A stretch of DNA of 64,000 nt from Hyphomicrobiales bacterium. GTDB lineage: Bacteria > Pseudomonadota > Alphaproteobacteria > Rhizobiales > Beijerinckiaceae. Location of the stretch: the NCBI GenBank assembly GCA_900473415.1, contig UCLR01000041.1:85060-149059 (forward strand), given 5' to 3'. Within the stretch, counting starts at the first letter, position 1. Every line of letters starts with the position of its first letter. The notes under the pieces are model-generated. The model had not been told where the DNA came from and ran no database searches. It worked only from the letters and a program-made list of their open reading frames with translations. This document shows positions 7,895 through 16,882 of the stretch, in pieces. The position numbers and the translations under genes are program-made.

Positions 7895-8518
7895 ATGACC
7901 GACACGAAGGCCGATACCGGCTTCGTCCATGTCTTCGAGCAAGGCAGCGACCCGGCGCGCAAGCCGCTCCTGCTGCTGCACGGCACCGGCGGCGACGAGC
8001 GCGATCTGCTCGGGCTCGGCCGCACCGTCGCGCCGGGTGCAAGCCTGCTCTCACCCCGCGGTAAAGTCCTGGAAGGGGCGGCGCCGCGCTTCTTCCGCCG
8101 CCTCGCGGAAGGTGTCTTCGACGAGCACGACCTACGCCGGCGCACCGATGAGCTCGCCGATTTCGTTCTGGAGGCGCGCGAGCGCTACGGCCTGCCGGCT
8201 CCGATCGCGCTCGGCTTCTCGAACGGCGCCAACATTGCCGCCGCAATGCTGCTGCAGCGGCCCGACGTGCTCGCCGGGGCGGCTCTGCTGCGCGCCATGG
8301 TGCCCTTCGCCGAGCCGCCACGCGCGGATCTCAAGGGTAAGCCCGTGCTCGTGCTGTCGGGCGCGCTCGATCCGATCGTCCCCGCTTCCAACGCCGAGCG
8401 GCTGGCCCGCCAGCTCGGCGAGAACGGTGCTGCGGTCGACCATCGCGTGCTGCCGGCTGGTCATGGCCTGGGCCAGGCTGATCTCAGCCTGGTTCACGAC
8501 TGGATCGAGCGCCAGTAG
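7895..8518 (+). CDS. MhqD-like carboxylesterase (alpha/beta hydrolase)
   Basis: A 207-residue alpha/beta hydrolase of the phospholipase/carboxylesterase family. LLLLHGTGGDERDL is the oxyanion region, GFSNGANIAAAML holds the nucleophile Ser (about residue 110), GALDPIVP the Asp (about 158) and LPAGHGLG the His (about 190). The start is the ATG at 7895 after AGGGAGACGAG. Homologues accompany quinone-cleaving dioxygenases. The substrate is not known; a product of ring cleavage is the natural guess. Confidence 0.85.
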   Translation: MTDTKADTGFVHVFEQGSDPARKPLLLLHGTGGDERDLLGLGRTVAPGASLLSPRGKVLEGAAPRFFRRLAEGVFDEHDLRRRTDELADFVLEARERYGLPAPIALGFSNGANIAAAMLLQRPDVLAGAALLRAMVPFAEPPRADLKGKPVLVLSGALDPIVPASNAERLARQLGENGAAVDHRVLPAGHGLGQADLSLVHDWIERQ

Positions 8519-8628
8519 CAACCCATGGTGGCCGCAGGTGGATTGCACCGCCTGCGGCGGCCACGCTTCAGACCTCTCGGACAGAAAACGTCGGGCTGCC
8601 GCTGTAGCAGGGGATCGCGGATCGGCCG

Positions 8629-8853
8629 TCAGAGGCCGCCGGTTGTTCCGATCGGGTCGGCCACGATCAGTCGGTGTGCCCGACGGGTCTGCTCCGCCAT
8701 CAGTGCTTGATCGACCCGGCGGCGGTACTCCGCCCAGGAACCGAGATTCAGCCCGCAACTGGCGCAGGAAACGACGCTGGCGTCGGTCAGTGCCGTGGGG
8801 ACCGAGACGCCGGGCGACCCGCACGCCTCGCAATGAAACCAGTCTTGCCTCAA
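8629..8853 (-). CDS. Small zinc-ribbon-like protein
   Basis: A 74-residue protein with two CxxC pairs, HCEACG (residues 7-12) and SCASCG (residues 29-34), spaced as in a zinc ribbon, then a helix GSWAEYRRRVDQALMAEQTRR. The only start in place is TTG at 8853, preceded by GAGG. No family name can be given. It stands alone between larger genes. Confidence 0.5.
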   Translation of the reverse strand: MRQDWFHCEACGSPGVSVPTALTDASVVSCASCGLNLGSWAEYRRRVDQALMAEQTRRAHRLIVADPIGTTGGL

Positions 8854-8980
8854 CGCGACCTCGACGATGCCAAGCGGTGACCGAGGCGGCTCGAAGCCGC
8901 CGTCGTCATGAATGACCAGGGCGGATGACTGGTTGCTGAACGGCCGGCTTCCCCCTGATCTGCCGCCGGACGGCGGATTC

Positions 8981-9172
8981 CTATTCGAAGGGCAGGGGCG
9001 CGAGATCGTGGTTGCCCGACGCCTTCAGGCTGTCGTCGAAAGTGTTGGAAACCACGAGCCGCAGATACGGGTGCCGGCTCGCCGGACCGGAGGACGCATC
9101 TTTCCTGTTCGCCGCAGCGCGCCGAATTTGTGCGCGCCGCACGATGAGCGACATCTGACGTCTATGTTTCAT
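8981..9172 (-). CDS. Hypothetical small basic protein
   Basis: A possible 63-residue protein (MKHRRQMSLIVRRAQIRRAAANRK...). It is basic at the N-terminus and has no recognised domain. There is no good ribosome-binding site, and a plus-strand open frame overlaps it. It is listed only because the region otherwise holds no gene. Confidence 0.25.
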   Translation of the reverse strand: MKHRRQMSLIVRRAQIRRAAANRKDASSGPASRHPYLRLVVSNTFDDSLKASGNHDLAPLPFE

Positions 9173-9439
9173 GGTGGTGATCCCGCGCCGCGGTTGGATC
9201 GTCGTCGCAAGCGCGCGCACGGGCACCCCCCATTTGGGGGATGGCATCATCATTTTTTTGTTACGTCGGCCGGATTGAGCGGCCGCGCTAGCGCTTGGCC
9301 CCGGGCCGCGTCGAAAGAGCCCGCGCGAAGGAGCGGGAGGGTGTCAGCCGGCGAGCCGAGATCGCGGCCCCAACAGCCTCTCGGCTGTTGAAGCCGCCGG
9401 GTCGACGAGCGAGCCCCATCGGCGCTGCAGGGCGTTTTG

Positions 9440-9724
9440 CTAACGATGTGAGGGGCGGGCGGGGACGCGCGTCGTGCAGCGCTGCACCGAGCGATAGACC
9501 GGGCGGCCGTTATGCCACGAGCGGACACGCTCCCAATGGCATTGCGGCCGAGGGGCTGTCACCCTGCGGTGCTGGGGATGGGTCCGGACGTGTTGTGCAA
9601 GAATCACGTCGCCGCGCACCGTCGCCGGCACTTGCGGAGCGACGGGCGCGGCGCTGGCTGAGCCGAGCCACATGGCTCCAACGAGCGAAGCGATCGCCAG
9701 GATCGGAATTCGGAAACGGGTCAA
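9440..9724 (-). CDS. Small secreted protein
   Basis: A 94-residue protein with a clear signal peptide (MTRFRIPILAIASLVGAMWLGSASA, cleavage likely before APVAP). The mature part ends with a CHWERVRSWHNGRPVY-RSVQRC segment in which two Cys could pair. Short periplasmic proteins with this His/Arg-rich tail are common in the order, but no function is known. Confidence 0.6.
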   Translation of the reverse strand: MTRFRIPILAIASLVGAMWLGSASAAPVAPQVPATVRGDVILAQHVRTHPQHRRVTAPRPQCHWERVRSWHNGRPVYRSVQRCTTRVPARPSHR

Positions 9725-9913
9725 GGCAGCCCCCTTTTCGCAAAGACATCGCCAGCACGACCGTCCTCGATCGTGCCTCGAAAGCCTAGACCAGCCAGCC
9801 GCGGTGCGCGAGTAGGGATAGGAGGTGGGGCGCTGCGCGCCCGGCGCTCATATCGGAAACATCGCCTGCAACGAGATGGCAGGGCCAGTTCGCCCCCTGA
9901 CGCTGCGCATCCG

Positions 9914-10129
9914 CTAGCGCCGGCGCGGCATCGAGCGGGCGAGATAGCCAAACGCAAACGCGACCATCGCCACAGTCAGCCCGGAGCAGATCAGGCCCGC
10001 CGGTGTTATCCGCGCGCTTCCTTGCAAGGTGATGTGCTTTCCAACGCGCATCTCGAATTCAGACCGGATCTCTTCCGGATGCGACGGAGCCGCGGTGGCG
10101 AGGGCAGTCTCTGCGGCGGCGTCGGCCAT
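9914..10129 (-). CDS. Small single-pass membrane protein
   Basis: A 71-residue protein from ATG 10127-10129 (MADAAAETALATAAPSHPEEIRSEFEMRVGKHITLQGSARITPAG). One hydrophobic helix (LICSGLTVAMVAFAFGYLA) near the end is followed by RSMPRRR, giving a tail-anchor-like layout. No domain recognised. The stretch 10130-10422 to its right holds nothing that I can support. Confidence 0.45.
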   Translation of the reverse strand: MADAAAETALATAAPSHPEEIRSEFEMRVGKHITLQGSARITPAGLICSGLTVAMVAFAFGYLARSMPRRR

Positions 10130-10422
10130 CACGAACTCCACATTCGAACATCGGCCCTGCGGGAAGGGAAGCGGGTGCCGCTGGGGCAGTCGAGAGGATG
10201 CCGGTAGCGTAGCCGGTGTGGACCTTGATCGAAACCCTTGCGCAGGTGCGCGCGGATTCGTGACGTGGCGCGCGACATCTCTGCCGCCCGCCGATTGATT
10301 TCGACCCTGGGAGTTCGCCGTTGGCGACTGCCGCGCCCCCAGGCGCAATCTGGCCTGATCGACGGCAGGAAAATGCCCCGGGAGTGGACGGAGCGTTCTT
10401 AGGTGTCTGACTGCGAGTGCCT

Positions 10423-10830
10423 TCAGTTGAGCTGCTTCCTGCAGTCGAAACTCATGCTGAGAAGGGCTGCCGCGGTGGCTTCATCCACGGGGCTGACCGA
10501 GACATCTTCGTTGAATCGACCGGTCGGCCAGTCCAGTTCGGCGACGGAAAGGCCAAGCTGGCCGAGGGTACTGAAGCCGAGCGTGATCGTCGCATCTCTG
10601 ACGACAGGCTTCATCTTGATGCGGCGGGCCTTCGTCATGCCGAATTGCAGAACAGAGGCGATGTAACGGAACTCGGCACGCTGAAGATCGAGCAAGAAAG
10701 TCAGGGTGATGTGGGAGCCTGGTGCGGCCTTGGCTGAACGCTCGATGGCGGAGGCGATGTCAACGGGGTCGACCGGCTGAGGCACTTTGATGAATCGATC
10801 GTAGTCTTCAATAATGATCACGCCGTCCAC
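10423..10830 (-). CDS. Hypothetical protein
   Basis: A 135-residue protein starting MDGVIIIEDYDRFIKVPQPVDPVDIASAIERS. It looks like a folded cytosolic protein with mixed beta/alpha pattern (HITLTFLLDLQRAEFRYIASVLQFGM) and no signal peptide. I do not recognise the family. It is separated by about 150 bases from the next gene on the same strand. Confidence 0.5.
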   Translation of the reverse strand: MDGVIIIEDYDRFIKVPQPVDPVDIASAIERSAKAAPGSHITLTFLLDLQRAEFRYIASVLQFGMTKARRIKMKPVVRDATITLGFSTLGQLGLSVAELDWPTGRFNEDVSVSPVDEATAAALLSMSFDCRKQLN

Positions 10831-10977
10831 CCTAATAGCTTGCGTCAGTGTGATCTACACCGCTGAGCTTGCGCGTGGCGGGTTACGCTCCTGTTCCGGG
10901 ATACGCTGTCGACTCAATGCGGCTTCGCTTCGACGGGCCGTTTCCTTCAAAACACCTGCCGCGGCCTTCGTCGCTGG

Positions 10978-12720
10978 CTAGTCGACGGCCACGTCGGTCG
11001 CTTTCGCGCGGGCTGCCGGTATGCACAGGTCGATCGGGGACCGCAGCACCGTGACGATCTCTTTGCAATCGTCTGCGCCGAAGGGCTGAATCGTATAGGT
11101 TACACCGCCGTCCTGTAAGCGCTGCCGCGCGCCGGCCCACTTGGCGTCGGCGATGAATACCGGCCCTACGCGCGCGAGCGAGGCGATTTGAGTTCGGGCC
11201 TTTCGCGTGCTGTACGCGGCATAACCTACCGAAATGACCGCCATAAACGCAGCATTGCCAGCGAGCACGATCAGCAACGCGCCTCGGACAAGTCGACCGA
11301 CGGGCCCGACCTCAGCCCTGAACAAGAAAATGGCGACAGTTAAGGGAATGAGCCACAAATGCGGTGCGTATCGTGCCCACCATGCTGCCGGATTCAAGAT
11401 CGCAAGGCCGACCAGCACCAACAATGAAACGCCAAGCGTGGCCGAGAAAGTCCTTGTTCGAATAGAAATAATCGACAGAACAGCCGCCAGGAGCAAGGCC
11501 GCCGAGAAGAGCGGACCAAATCCACCCGTCCGTGCGTCCGGGATCGTTGCGCCCCTGATTTCCGACTTTCGGATGATGAATGGGAGTTTTGGTTCCCCTT
11601 GCTCGCATTTCGGGCAGGAGTTGGCTGTCTCCGATGCCAGTGAAAGACCTAGCTTGGTCAATGAGGAGCGCCCGTCAAGCTGGGCCGGCATCATGTTGCG
11701 GAGGATGTCGAGCTGTCGCGAGCCCATGACAGGGTGGAAGATATGATCGCCGCTCAAAAGGTTGGTCATATAAGGGGTGTAGCCAGGGCCTATGGTGCCG
11801 AGGAGTGCGGCGAGAACCGGCAACGCGCTTAGGATCTGCCGGCGGCGGCTAAGCACAGACACCGCCAAGACGACCGACGTGAACGCTGCTGCATAGACCA
11901 AGCCGGTGAATTTCAGGTTGGGAAGGCAGAATGCCGCTGCGCAGGTCATCAGAAGCGCCAGGGGCGACTGTCGTTTGATCCAAACGAGAGCGCCGGCCGC
12001 CATGATCGTAAACAGCGAGCCGAGCGGGCCGTCGACGTAATATTCGGTCAGTTGAACTGACGCCACCGGATTGGCGGCCGCCAGAGCGCCGAACAGAAGG
12101 CACGCCCAAGTCGGAGCGCGAAAGACAGCCGATGTCGCACTGCAGACTGCCGCTCCGGCTGCAACGGCGAGCACAAGGTTTGTCGCTTTGCCGGCCTGGT
12201 AGTTCCCGGAAATCGCTTCGATGCTGGCGGCCCAAATCCAGGTCGCTTTCGGGTAGTGGTTCACCCAGGTCTGGGGTGAAATGTTCGGCAGCAGCAGACT
12301 GTGAAATGGGTTCCAGCCGTCGCGGATCTGAACAATCGCGAGAGCGTGGTACGTTTGGCTGTCATATGAGAGAGCATCCAGGGCGGCCGCGAAGGCGAGT
12401 GCTATTGCCCAGGTCGCTATCAAGATTGCGGTGCCGATGGCGGCGCTCGACCACGATGCACTCCTCGTGCGATCCGCCCAGGTGCAGCAGGCGATCGAGA
12501 TCAACAAGGCCAAGGCGACGTCGGCGGCGTGCAAATGCCCACCGGCCGCCATTCTCATTGAAGCGAGAGAGATCCAGATCGCGACATGCGTCGTCGTCAG
12601 GGCGGCCATATAGGCCAGCGCCGCTTCGAGGCGAAGGGATGAATCGAGAGCCCGCCCGGCTCCGACATACGGTGTCGAAAAAGCGCTTTGATCGGTCAGT
12701 CTTACATGCTCGGAAGTCAA
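10978..12720 (-). CDS. Multispanning membrane protein, GT-C glycosyltransferase-like
   Basis: A 580-residue membrane protein with some 10-12 hydrophobic segments. The start chosen is TTG 12720 behind GGGGAG, 35 bases after the stop of the EamA-like gene; the longer frame overlaps that gene. An early loop has ALDALSYDSQTYHALAIVQIRDGWNPFHS, where the Asp and Tyr/His recall the first-loop acidic motif of GT-C enzymes such as ArnT. A soluble C-terminal part follows the last helix (ADAKWAGARQRLQDGG). It is last in an operon with a UbiA-type transferase and a small EamA-like protein, which fits transfer of sugars from polyprenyl phosphate. The enzyme class is inferred, not proven. Confidence 0.6.
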   Translation of the reverse strand: MTSEHVRLTDQSAFSTPYVGAGRALDSSLRLEAALAYMAALTTTHVAIWISLASMRMAAGGHLHAADVALALLISIACCTWADRTRSASWSSAAIGTAILIATWAIALAFAAALDALSYDSQTYHALAIVQIRDGWNPFHSLLLPNISPQTWVNHYPKATWIWAASIEAISGNYQAGKATNLVLAVAAGAAVCSATSAVFRAPTWACLLFGALAAANPVASVQLTEYYVDGPLGSLFTIMAAGALVWIKRQSPLALLMTCAAAFCLPNLKFTGLVYAAAFTSVVLAVSVLSRRRQILSALPVLAALLGTIGPGYTPYMTNLLSGDHIFHPVMGSRQLDILRNMMPAQLDGRSSLTKLGLSLASETANSCPKCEQGEPKLPFIIRKSEIRGATIPDARTGGFGPLFSAALLLAAVLSIISIRTRTFSATLGVSLLVLVGLAILNPAAWWARYAPHLWLIPLTVAIFLFRAEVGPVGRLVRGALLIVLAGNAAFMAVISVGYAAYSTRKARTQIASLARVGPVFIADAKWAGARQRLQDGGVTYTIQPFGADDCKEIVTVLRSPIDLCIPAARAKATDVAVD

Positions 12721-12755
12721 TGCGTCATGCTCCCCTAGCGCCGACGATGGCTGCC

Positions 12756-13115
12756 TTAGGTCCGTGCGACCAGCGTGACACCCATGACAATGACGGCGAT
12801 TCCGACAAGTCGCGGAGCCGTCATGTTGTCGCTGAAAAACCACCATCCAGAGAATGTCGTGAGCACAAGGCCGAGCCCGGTGAAGGGGTAAGCCTGCGAT
12901 AGCTCCAACCGGCTCAGGGCGCTGAGCCACAGCAGGGTGGCAACGCCATAACATACCAACCCCGCCAGGACGCCTGGGGTGAGCAGGGCTATCATAAAGT
13001 TTTCCGTGGGATCGGTCGAGCTATTGACCGAGCCCAAGCCATATTTGAAGAAAATCTGACCGAGCGCTGAAAGCATTACGCTTGCTATAATTGTAGGAAC
13101 AGCGGCCAGATGCAT
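12756..13115 (-). CDS. Small EamA/DMT-family membrane protein (ArnE/ArnF-like)
   Basis: A 119-residue four-helix protein from ATG 13115 (MHLAAVPTIIASVMLSALGQIFFKYGL). The QIFFKYG start, the LLWLSALSRLELSQAYPFTGLGLVL middle and the final GIAVIVMGVTLV helix match the short EamA/ArnE-type proteins that flip undecaprenyl-phosphate-linked sugars. It starts 11 bases after the UbiA-HAD stop and precedes the GT-C-like gene by 35 bases. A flippase role is inferred from this context. Confidence 0.75.
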   Translation of the reverse strand: MHLAAVPTIIASVMLSALGQIFFKYGLGSVNSSTDPTENFMIALLTPGVLAGLVCYGVATLLWLSALSRLELSQAYPFTGLGLVLTTFSGWWFFSDNMTAPRLVGIAVIVMGVTLVART

Positions 13116-13126
13116 GACTACACCTT

Positions 13127-14659
13127 TCACCAGAAGTATATACCGGATTGAGCAAAAAGCATTACGCCAAGGATTGTGGCGGCTACAGGCCAAGTTACCC
13201 AATCGAATACGGTGTAAACGATCGGATCGTCATGCATGTTTCCGCGTACTGTCGCGAGCCATAAACGGCATTGCCAAAACAATATTATAGGGACGACTAG
13301 CGTAAGAGTTTCTGGGGCGCGATAATCCTGAATCGCTGCATGAGTTGTTATAAATAGTGTCAAAACAATACTTGATGAAAACGTTGCGGCGCAGCCGAGA
13401 ATTTGCAGGAGTGGCAAATCACAGGGGCGATAGCCCCGGCGCGAATTGCTGTGCTTGTTGGCGCTCCGCTCGATCGCGAGCATCTCTCCGACACGTTTGA
13501 CCAGAGCAAGGCTGAGGAAAGTGAAACCCGAAAAAGCCAGGAGCCAGACGCTCGCCTGGTACCCTGTCACTAGCCCCCCGCCGAGAACGCGCACGGTGTA
13601 GAGGGCGGCGAGGGCGAAGACGTCGACCAGGGGGTAGCGCTTCAGCCATAGCGAATAGGCAAGCGATAGGACGGCGTAGGCAACGATCACCAGAATGCTT
13701 CCCGCCGCCCAAGCCAGTGCTAGGCCGATCGCGAGAAGCATCATCGACGCGGTCAGCGCTGCGGGGATCGGAAGGGCACCACTCGCCACCGGACGCAGGC
13801 ACTTGCGCGGATGGCGGCGGTCGGAGGAGACGTCAAGGGTATCGTTGACGATGTAGAGGGCGGATGCGGTCGCGGACAGGCTGAGAAAAAGGAGAATTGC
13901 TCCGACCCAGGCCGAAGTCTGTGTCAAAGCAAGGGCCGCAATCATCGGCACAAAGACCAGCAGATTTTTTGACCACTGGTGCGGTCGCATGGCTCGCAAG
14001 AGTGCAGGAGCCAGCTGTGCTGCGGAATCAAATGTCGTCGTCGGCGAACCGAGCTCGCGGACCTGTTGTGTGACGCTACGGCGCGCGTTTACGGTGACGC
14101 TTCCGGCGGCTTCGCGCCAGACGGGCAAGTCGCTACGGTCGTTGCCGACGTAGTCGAACCCCTTCGTGCCAAATCGTTCTACGAGCGCCGCTGCCTTGGC
14201 GGTGCCCTTAAGATTGTGCGCTCCGTCCGAGCAAATCACCTCGTCGAACAACTCGAGATGATCGGCCACCGCCTTGGCCACGCCCGCGTCCGCCGCCGTG
14301 GCGAGAACGATGCGATGTCCCTCTTGGCGTTTCTCACGCAAATAGGCCAGGACAGTGGAATTGTATGGCAGCAGATCGGCGGCACAACCAGCAATCTCGG
14401 CAACCCGCTGCTTCAACGCAGCCCGGCCGAGCGTCAGCATCCCTGCCAGTGTGGCTAGTCCCCGGCCGCTCGACAGCACCCCGATGAGGCCTTCGACCAG
14501 GGTATCGGTTTTGACGAGCGTGCCGTTGAGGTTGACGCAGATGGGGCGCTTCTGATCGCGTTCATCAGGGACGTGGCTATCGCCGTCGTTCCATGCAATG
14601 GGCCTCCCGATGTACTGGGAGGACAACTCGTCAGGACGCAAGGGAAGCAATTGCGCCAT
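13127..14659 (-). CDS. HAD-like domain fused to UbiA prenyltransferase
   Basis: A 510-residue fusion. Residues ~30-200 form a HAD-like domain (ICVNLNGTLVKTD ... VLATAADAGVA ... LKGTAK ... YVGNDRSDLPVW). Residues ~210-500 form a UbiA membrane domain with RPHQWSKNLLVFVP, the first Asp-rich motif IVNDTLDVSSDRRHP and a second-motif region YSLWLKRYPLVDVFALA. Such UbiA enzymes move phosphoribose to decaprenyl phosphate (Rv3806c type). The HAD motif I, normally DxDGT, reads NLNGT here: both aspartates are Asn, so phosphatase activity is doubtful. ATG 14659 is preceded by AGGAG. First gene of a three-gene operon. Confidence 0.85.
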   Translation of the reverse strand: MAQLLPLRPDELSSQYIGRPIAWNDGDSHVPDERDQKRPICVNLNGTLVKTDTLVEGLIGVLSSGRGLATLAGMLTLGRAALKQRVAEIAGCAADLLPYNSTVLAYLREKRQEGHRIVLATAADAGVAKAVADHLELFDEVICSDGAHNLKGTAKAAALVERFGTKGFDYVGNDRSDLPVWREAAGSVTVNARRSVTQQVRELGSPTTTFDSAAQLAPALLRAMRPHQWSKNLLVFVPMIAALALTQTSAWVGAILLFLSLSATASALYIVNDTLDVSSDRRHPRKCLRPVASGALPIPAALTASMMLLAIGLALAWAAGSILVIVAYAVLSLAYSLWLKRYPLVDVFALAALYTVRVLGGGLVTGYQASVWLLAFSGFTFLSLALVKRVGEMLAIERSANKHSNSRRGYRPCDLPLLQILGCAATFSSSIVLTLFITTHAAIQDYRAPETLTLVVPIILFWQCRLWLATVRGNMHDDPIVYTVFDWVTWPVAATILGVMLFAQSGIYFW

Positions 14660-14943
14660 GACTGCAGCTCCTTTCCCCTGCCGAGACGTCACAGTTGGCC
14701 ACCAGTATGTCGCCAGTCGATCGCGGCTCCGTCAAACGACCTTCCGGGGTAGCCCGAAATGATGATTGGCGAAGACTAGGCGCTGATCCGGGCCGATTTG
14801 CTGGATCGCCGGACGGCGGCCTTTCCGGCCTGCATTCGTTGCGGTGAGTCAACGTCTGGAAGCCGACATAACGGGCCGAGTGGGATAACCCGAAGCACCG
14901 AGTGAGGTGCCGGCGCTCGGGCAAGGCCCGGCTCAAGCGTCGG

Positions 14944-15171
14944 TCAATGGATCGTGGGGTTAACGGGAAACCCCGCCTGCCGCGCACCCTCGATCAGAAT
15001 GATCCGATCCTGGGCATTGTAGTTCCTCGTGGCAATTTCCGCCTCGATGTTCTCGATGAAGCGAGGGCGCATCCGCATGAATTCGCGGACGCTTGTCTTG
15101 GTCTCTTGCTCCAAATGAGCGCGCGCAAAAATCAATGCAGCTACAAAATGATAGTTTGCGAACTTCCCCAT
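14944..15171 (-). CDS. Hypothetical small protein
   Basis: A 75-residue soluble-looking protein (MGKFANYHFVAALIFARAHLEQETKTSVREFMRMRPRFIENIEAEIATRNY...). The helix pattern and lack of a competing gene make it plausible. No domain recognised. The 284 bases between it and the HAD-UbiA gene show nothing I can name. Confidence 0.45.
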   Translation of the reverse strand: MGKFANYHFVAALIFARAHLEQETKTSVREFMRMRPRFIENIEAEIATRNYNAQDRIILIEGARQAGFPVNPTIH

Positions 15172-15201
15172 ATCGGCGCGCCTTATCCAGTATAGGGCGC
15201 G

Positions 15202-16704
15202 TTAATTTTTGCCGAGAAGGTAGTAATTCTGCGCTAGTATAGCAATATAATATTGTGTTTGATTGGGATTTCTTTCGATTGCCTCTTCGATCATCGTCAC
15301 GCCGCGCTCTCTGTCGCCGACCTGCGCCAAGCGGCTTCCGAACTCTGCCAGAACTTCCGTATCATTCGGATTGAGGGTGAGAGCGATTTCACCAATCTTC
15401 AGAGCTGCATCGGGTTCCTTGCTATAGAACAGGACCGCCATCAGAGCTTGAAGACCGCGAACATTATTCGGGTCGAGACGCACCGCGCGCTCGGCCGCCT
15501 CGCGAGCTCGCAGCTTCCCGGCCGGCTTGGGCTCCTGCGAATTGAATTCAAGCCGGTCCTCGTCGAGGTAAAGATAGGCCAACATCGCCCATCCCGTCGC
15601 GTAGGCTGGATTCCGAGCCACAGTCTCTTTGAGGCAGTCCCGCGTTAGACGATGCTCTTCGCGGGTGGGCTCATTCCGGTAGCGGTAGAAGCGCAGGACA
15701 CACAAATACGTCTCGGCTCCTGCCGGAATTTGCGCAGATGCATCGCGTGAGACCGGAGCAAATATCGCGCCGTAGGGCTGGGCTACGGCAGCCGCGACCT
15801 TCGACGCGATGTCGGCTTGAATGTCGAAGTTTTGAGTTCCGCTCAGGTCCCGGTCGTATACGGCGCTCCAGACGATTTGCTTGTTCTTGGCATCCAGCAA
15901 CCTGCTGGTCACGCGCAGTCGTTGACCCGCGACCCGAACGCCGCCCTGCAGCAAATAGCGCATCCCCGACGATTGCGTCGTCACGGCCCTCTGCTGAAAC
16001 GCGTTGGCCGCCTCGCCGCCGAACAGTCTTAGTTCTCGGAACCGAACGAGTTGATTGAGCAACTCCTCGGAGATGCCGCTCGCATAAATTGCTCCTTCCG
16101 GCCCCGACAGATTCTCGAAGGGCGAGACGGCGAGCGCGACATCGGGAACGGGGGCCTCGGTCGGCGAGTGCGTCTGGCCAGCGACCAAACCAAGAGCGAC
16201 GGCAACCGCCATGACGACGACAGCTGCCGCCACTGGCAGACGGAATTCGGAGTGCCATGCCCGCTCTTTCGGGAGCGGGCATGTTGCATCCGCAGCTTGA
16301 GGATCGAGCGCCTCCACCACATCGTCCGGGGTCGGGACCGCACTGCGCAGCGTGATTGTCGGGACGTATGTGCCCTTTGGAATGTCGATGACGATGGGGT
16401 CGTTCCGGCCGGCCAGCAGATAATAGCGCTCTATCGCACGGCGGAGGCGGCCGGCCTCGATGCGTACGACGGGATCATTGATGAGATCAAAGTCCTCCCC
16501 GCGGCCAAGCACGAGCATTGCGATGGTGTAGGCTTTGATCCGGTCGCCTCGGCCGGCCAGCGTCTCTTCGACGACAAAGGTCAGGAAGTGACGCAGCCGC
16601 TCAGGTACGCTGAAATCGGGGCTCGTCAGGATGCGCGAGAGCTGTTGTCGAACCGCCTTCGGTTCGATTGGCTCCGGCGCAAAGTGACGCGATACGACAT
16701 GCAT
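15202..16704 (-). CDS. Membrane-anchored TolB-N/TPR signalling protein
   Basis: About 500 residues from ATG 16704; a TTG 20 codons upstream is an alternative. The N-terminal domain (VRQQLSRILTSPDFSVPERLRHFLTFVVEETLAGR ... VVRIEAGRLRRAIERYYLL ... IVIDIPKGTYVP) is common in Rhizobiales proteins often labelled adenylate cyclase. One membrane helix follows (LPVAAAVVVMAVAVALGLVAG, about residue 165), then a TolB-N/FlgO-like domain (VALAVSPFENLSG ... GISEELLNQL) and TPR repeats (NPNDTEVLAEFGSRLAQVG). There is no cyclase catalytic domain. The protein stops abruptly in a repeat (QNYYLLGKN), so the C-terminus may be shortened. Confidence 0.75.
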   Translation of the reverse strand: MHVVSRHFAPEPIEPKAVRQQLSRILTSPDFSVPERLRHFLTFVVEETLAGRGDRIKAYTIAMLVLGRGEDFDLINDPVVRIEAGRLRRAIERYYLLAGRNDPIVIDIPKGTYVPTITLRSAVPTPDDVVEALDPQAADATCPLPKERAWHSEFRLPVAAAVVVMAVAVALGLVAGQTHSPTEAPVPDVALAVSPFENLSGPEGAIYASGISEELLNQLVRFRELRLFGGEAANAFQQRAVTTQSSGMRYLLQGGVRVAGQRLRVTSRLLDAKNKQIVWSAVYDRDLSGTQNFDIQADIASKVAAAVAQPYGAIFAPVSRDASAQIPAGAETYLCVLRFYRYRNEPTREEHRLTRDCLKETVARNPAYATGWAMLAYLYLDEDRLEFNSQEPKPAGKLRAREAAERAVRLDPNNVRGLQALMAVLFYSKEPDAALKIGEIALTLNPNDTEVLAEFGSRLAQVGDRERGVTMIEEAIERNPNQTQYYIAILAQNYYLLGKN

Positions 16705-16882
16705 GCGCGACGCCACTCCAGCCGCGAGGACCGGAAGGCTAGGCAAGATCGAAAGCCGGGACAACGAGGTTTCGCTTCCAATGACGAAGATGTCATCGGG
16801 GAGGCTTAACCTGCGTGAGCTTCTTGTGCTTCCATCTGATCGACGCGATCAGCCGGGAACCGCTGGATGACCGAAGCCGGCC

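Noticed and set aside
8912..9391. 159-codon plus-strand open frame
   Set aside because: No recognisable domain, arginine-rich translation as expected from a shadow frame in GC-rich DNA, and conflict with two better minus-strand candidates.
15202..16704. Adenylate cyclase
   Set aside because: Proteins with this N-terminal domain are often labelled so, but no class III cyclase catalytic domain is present, only TolB-N and TPR.
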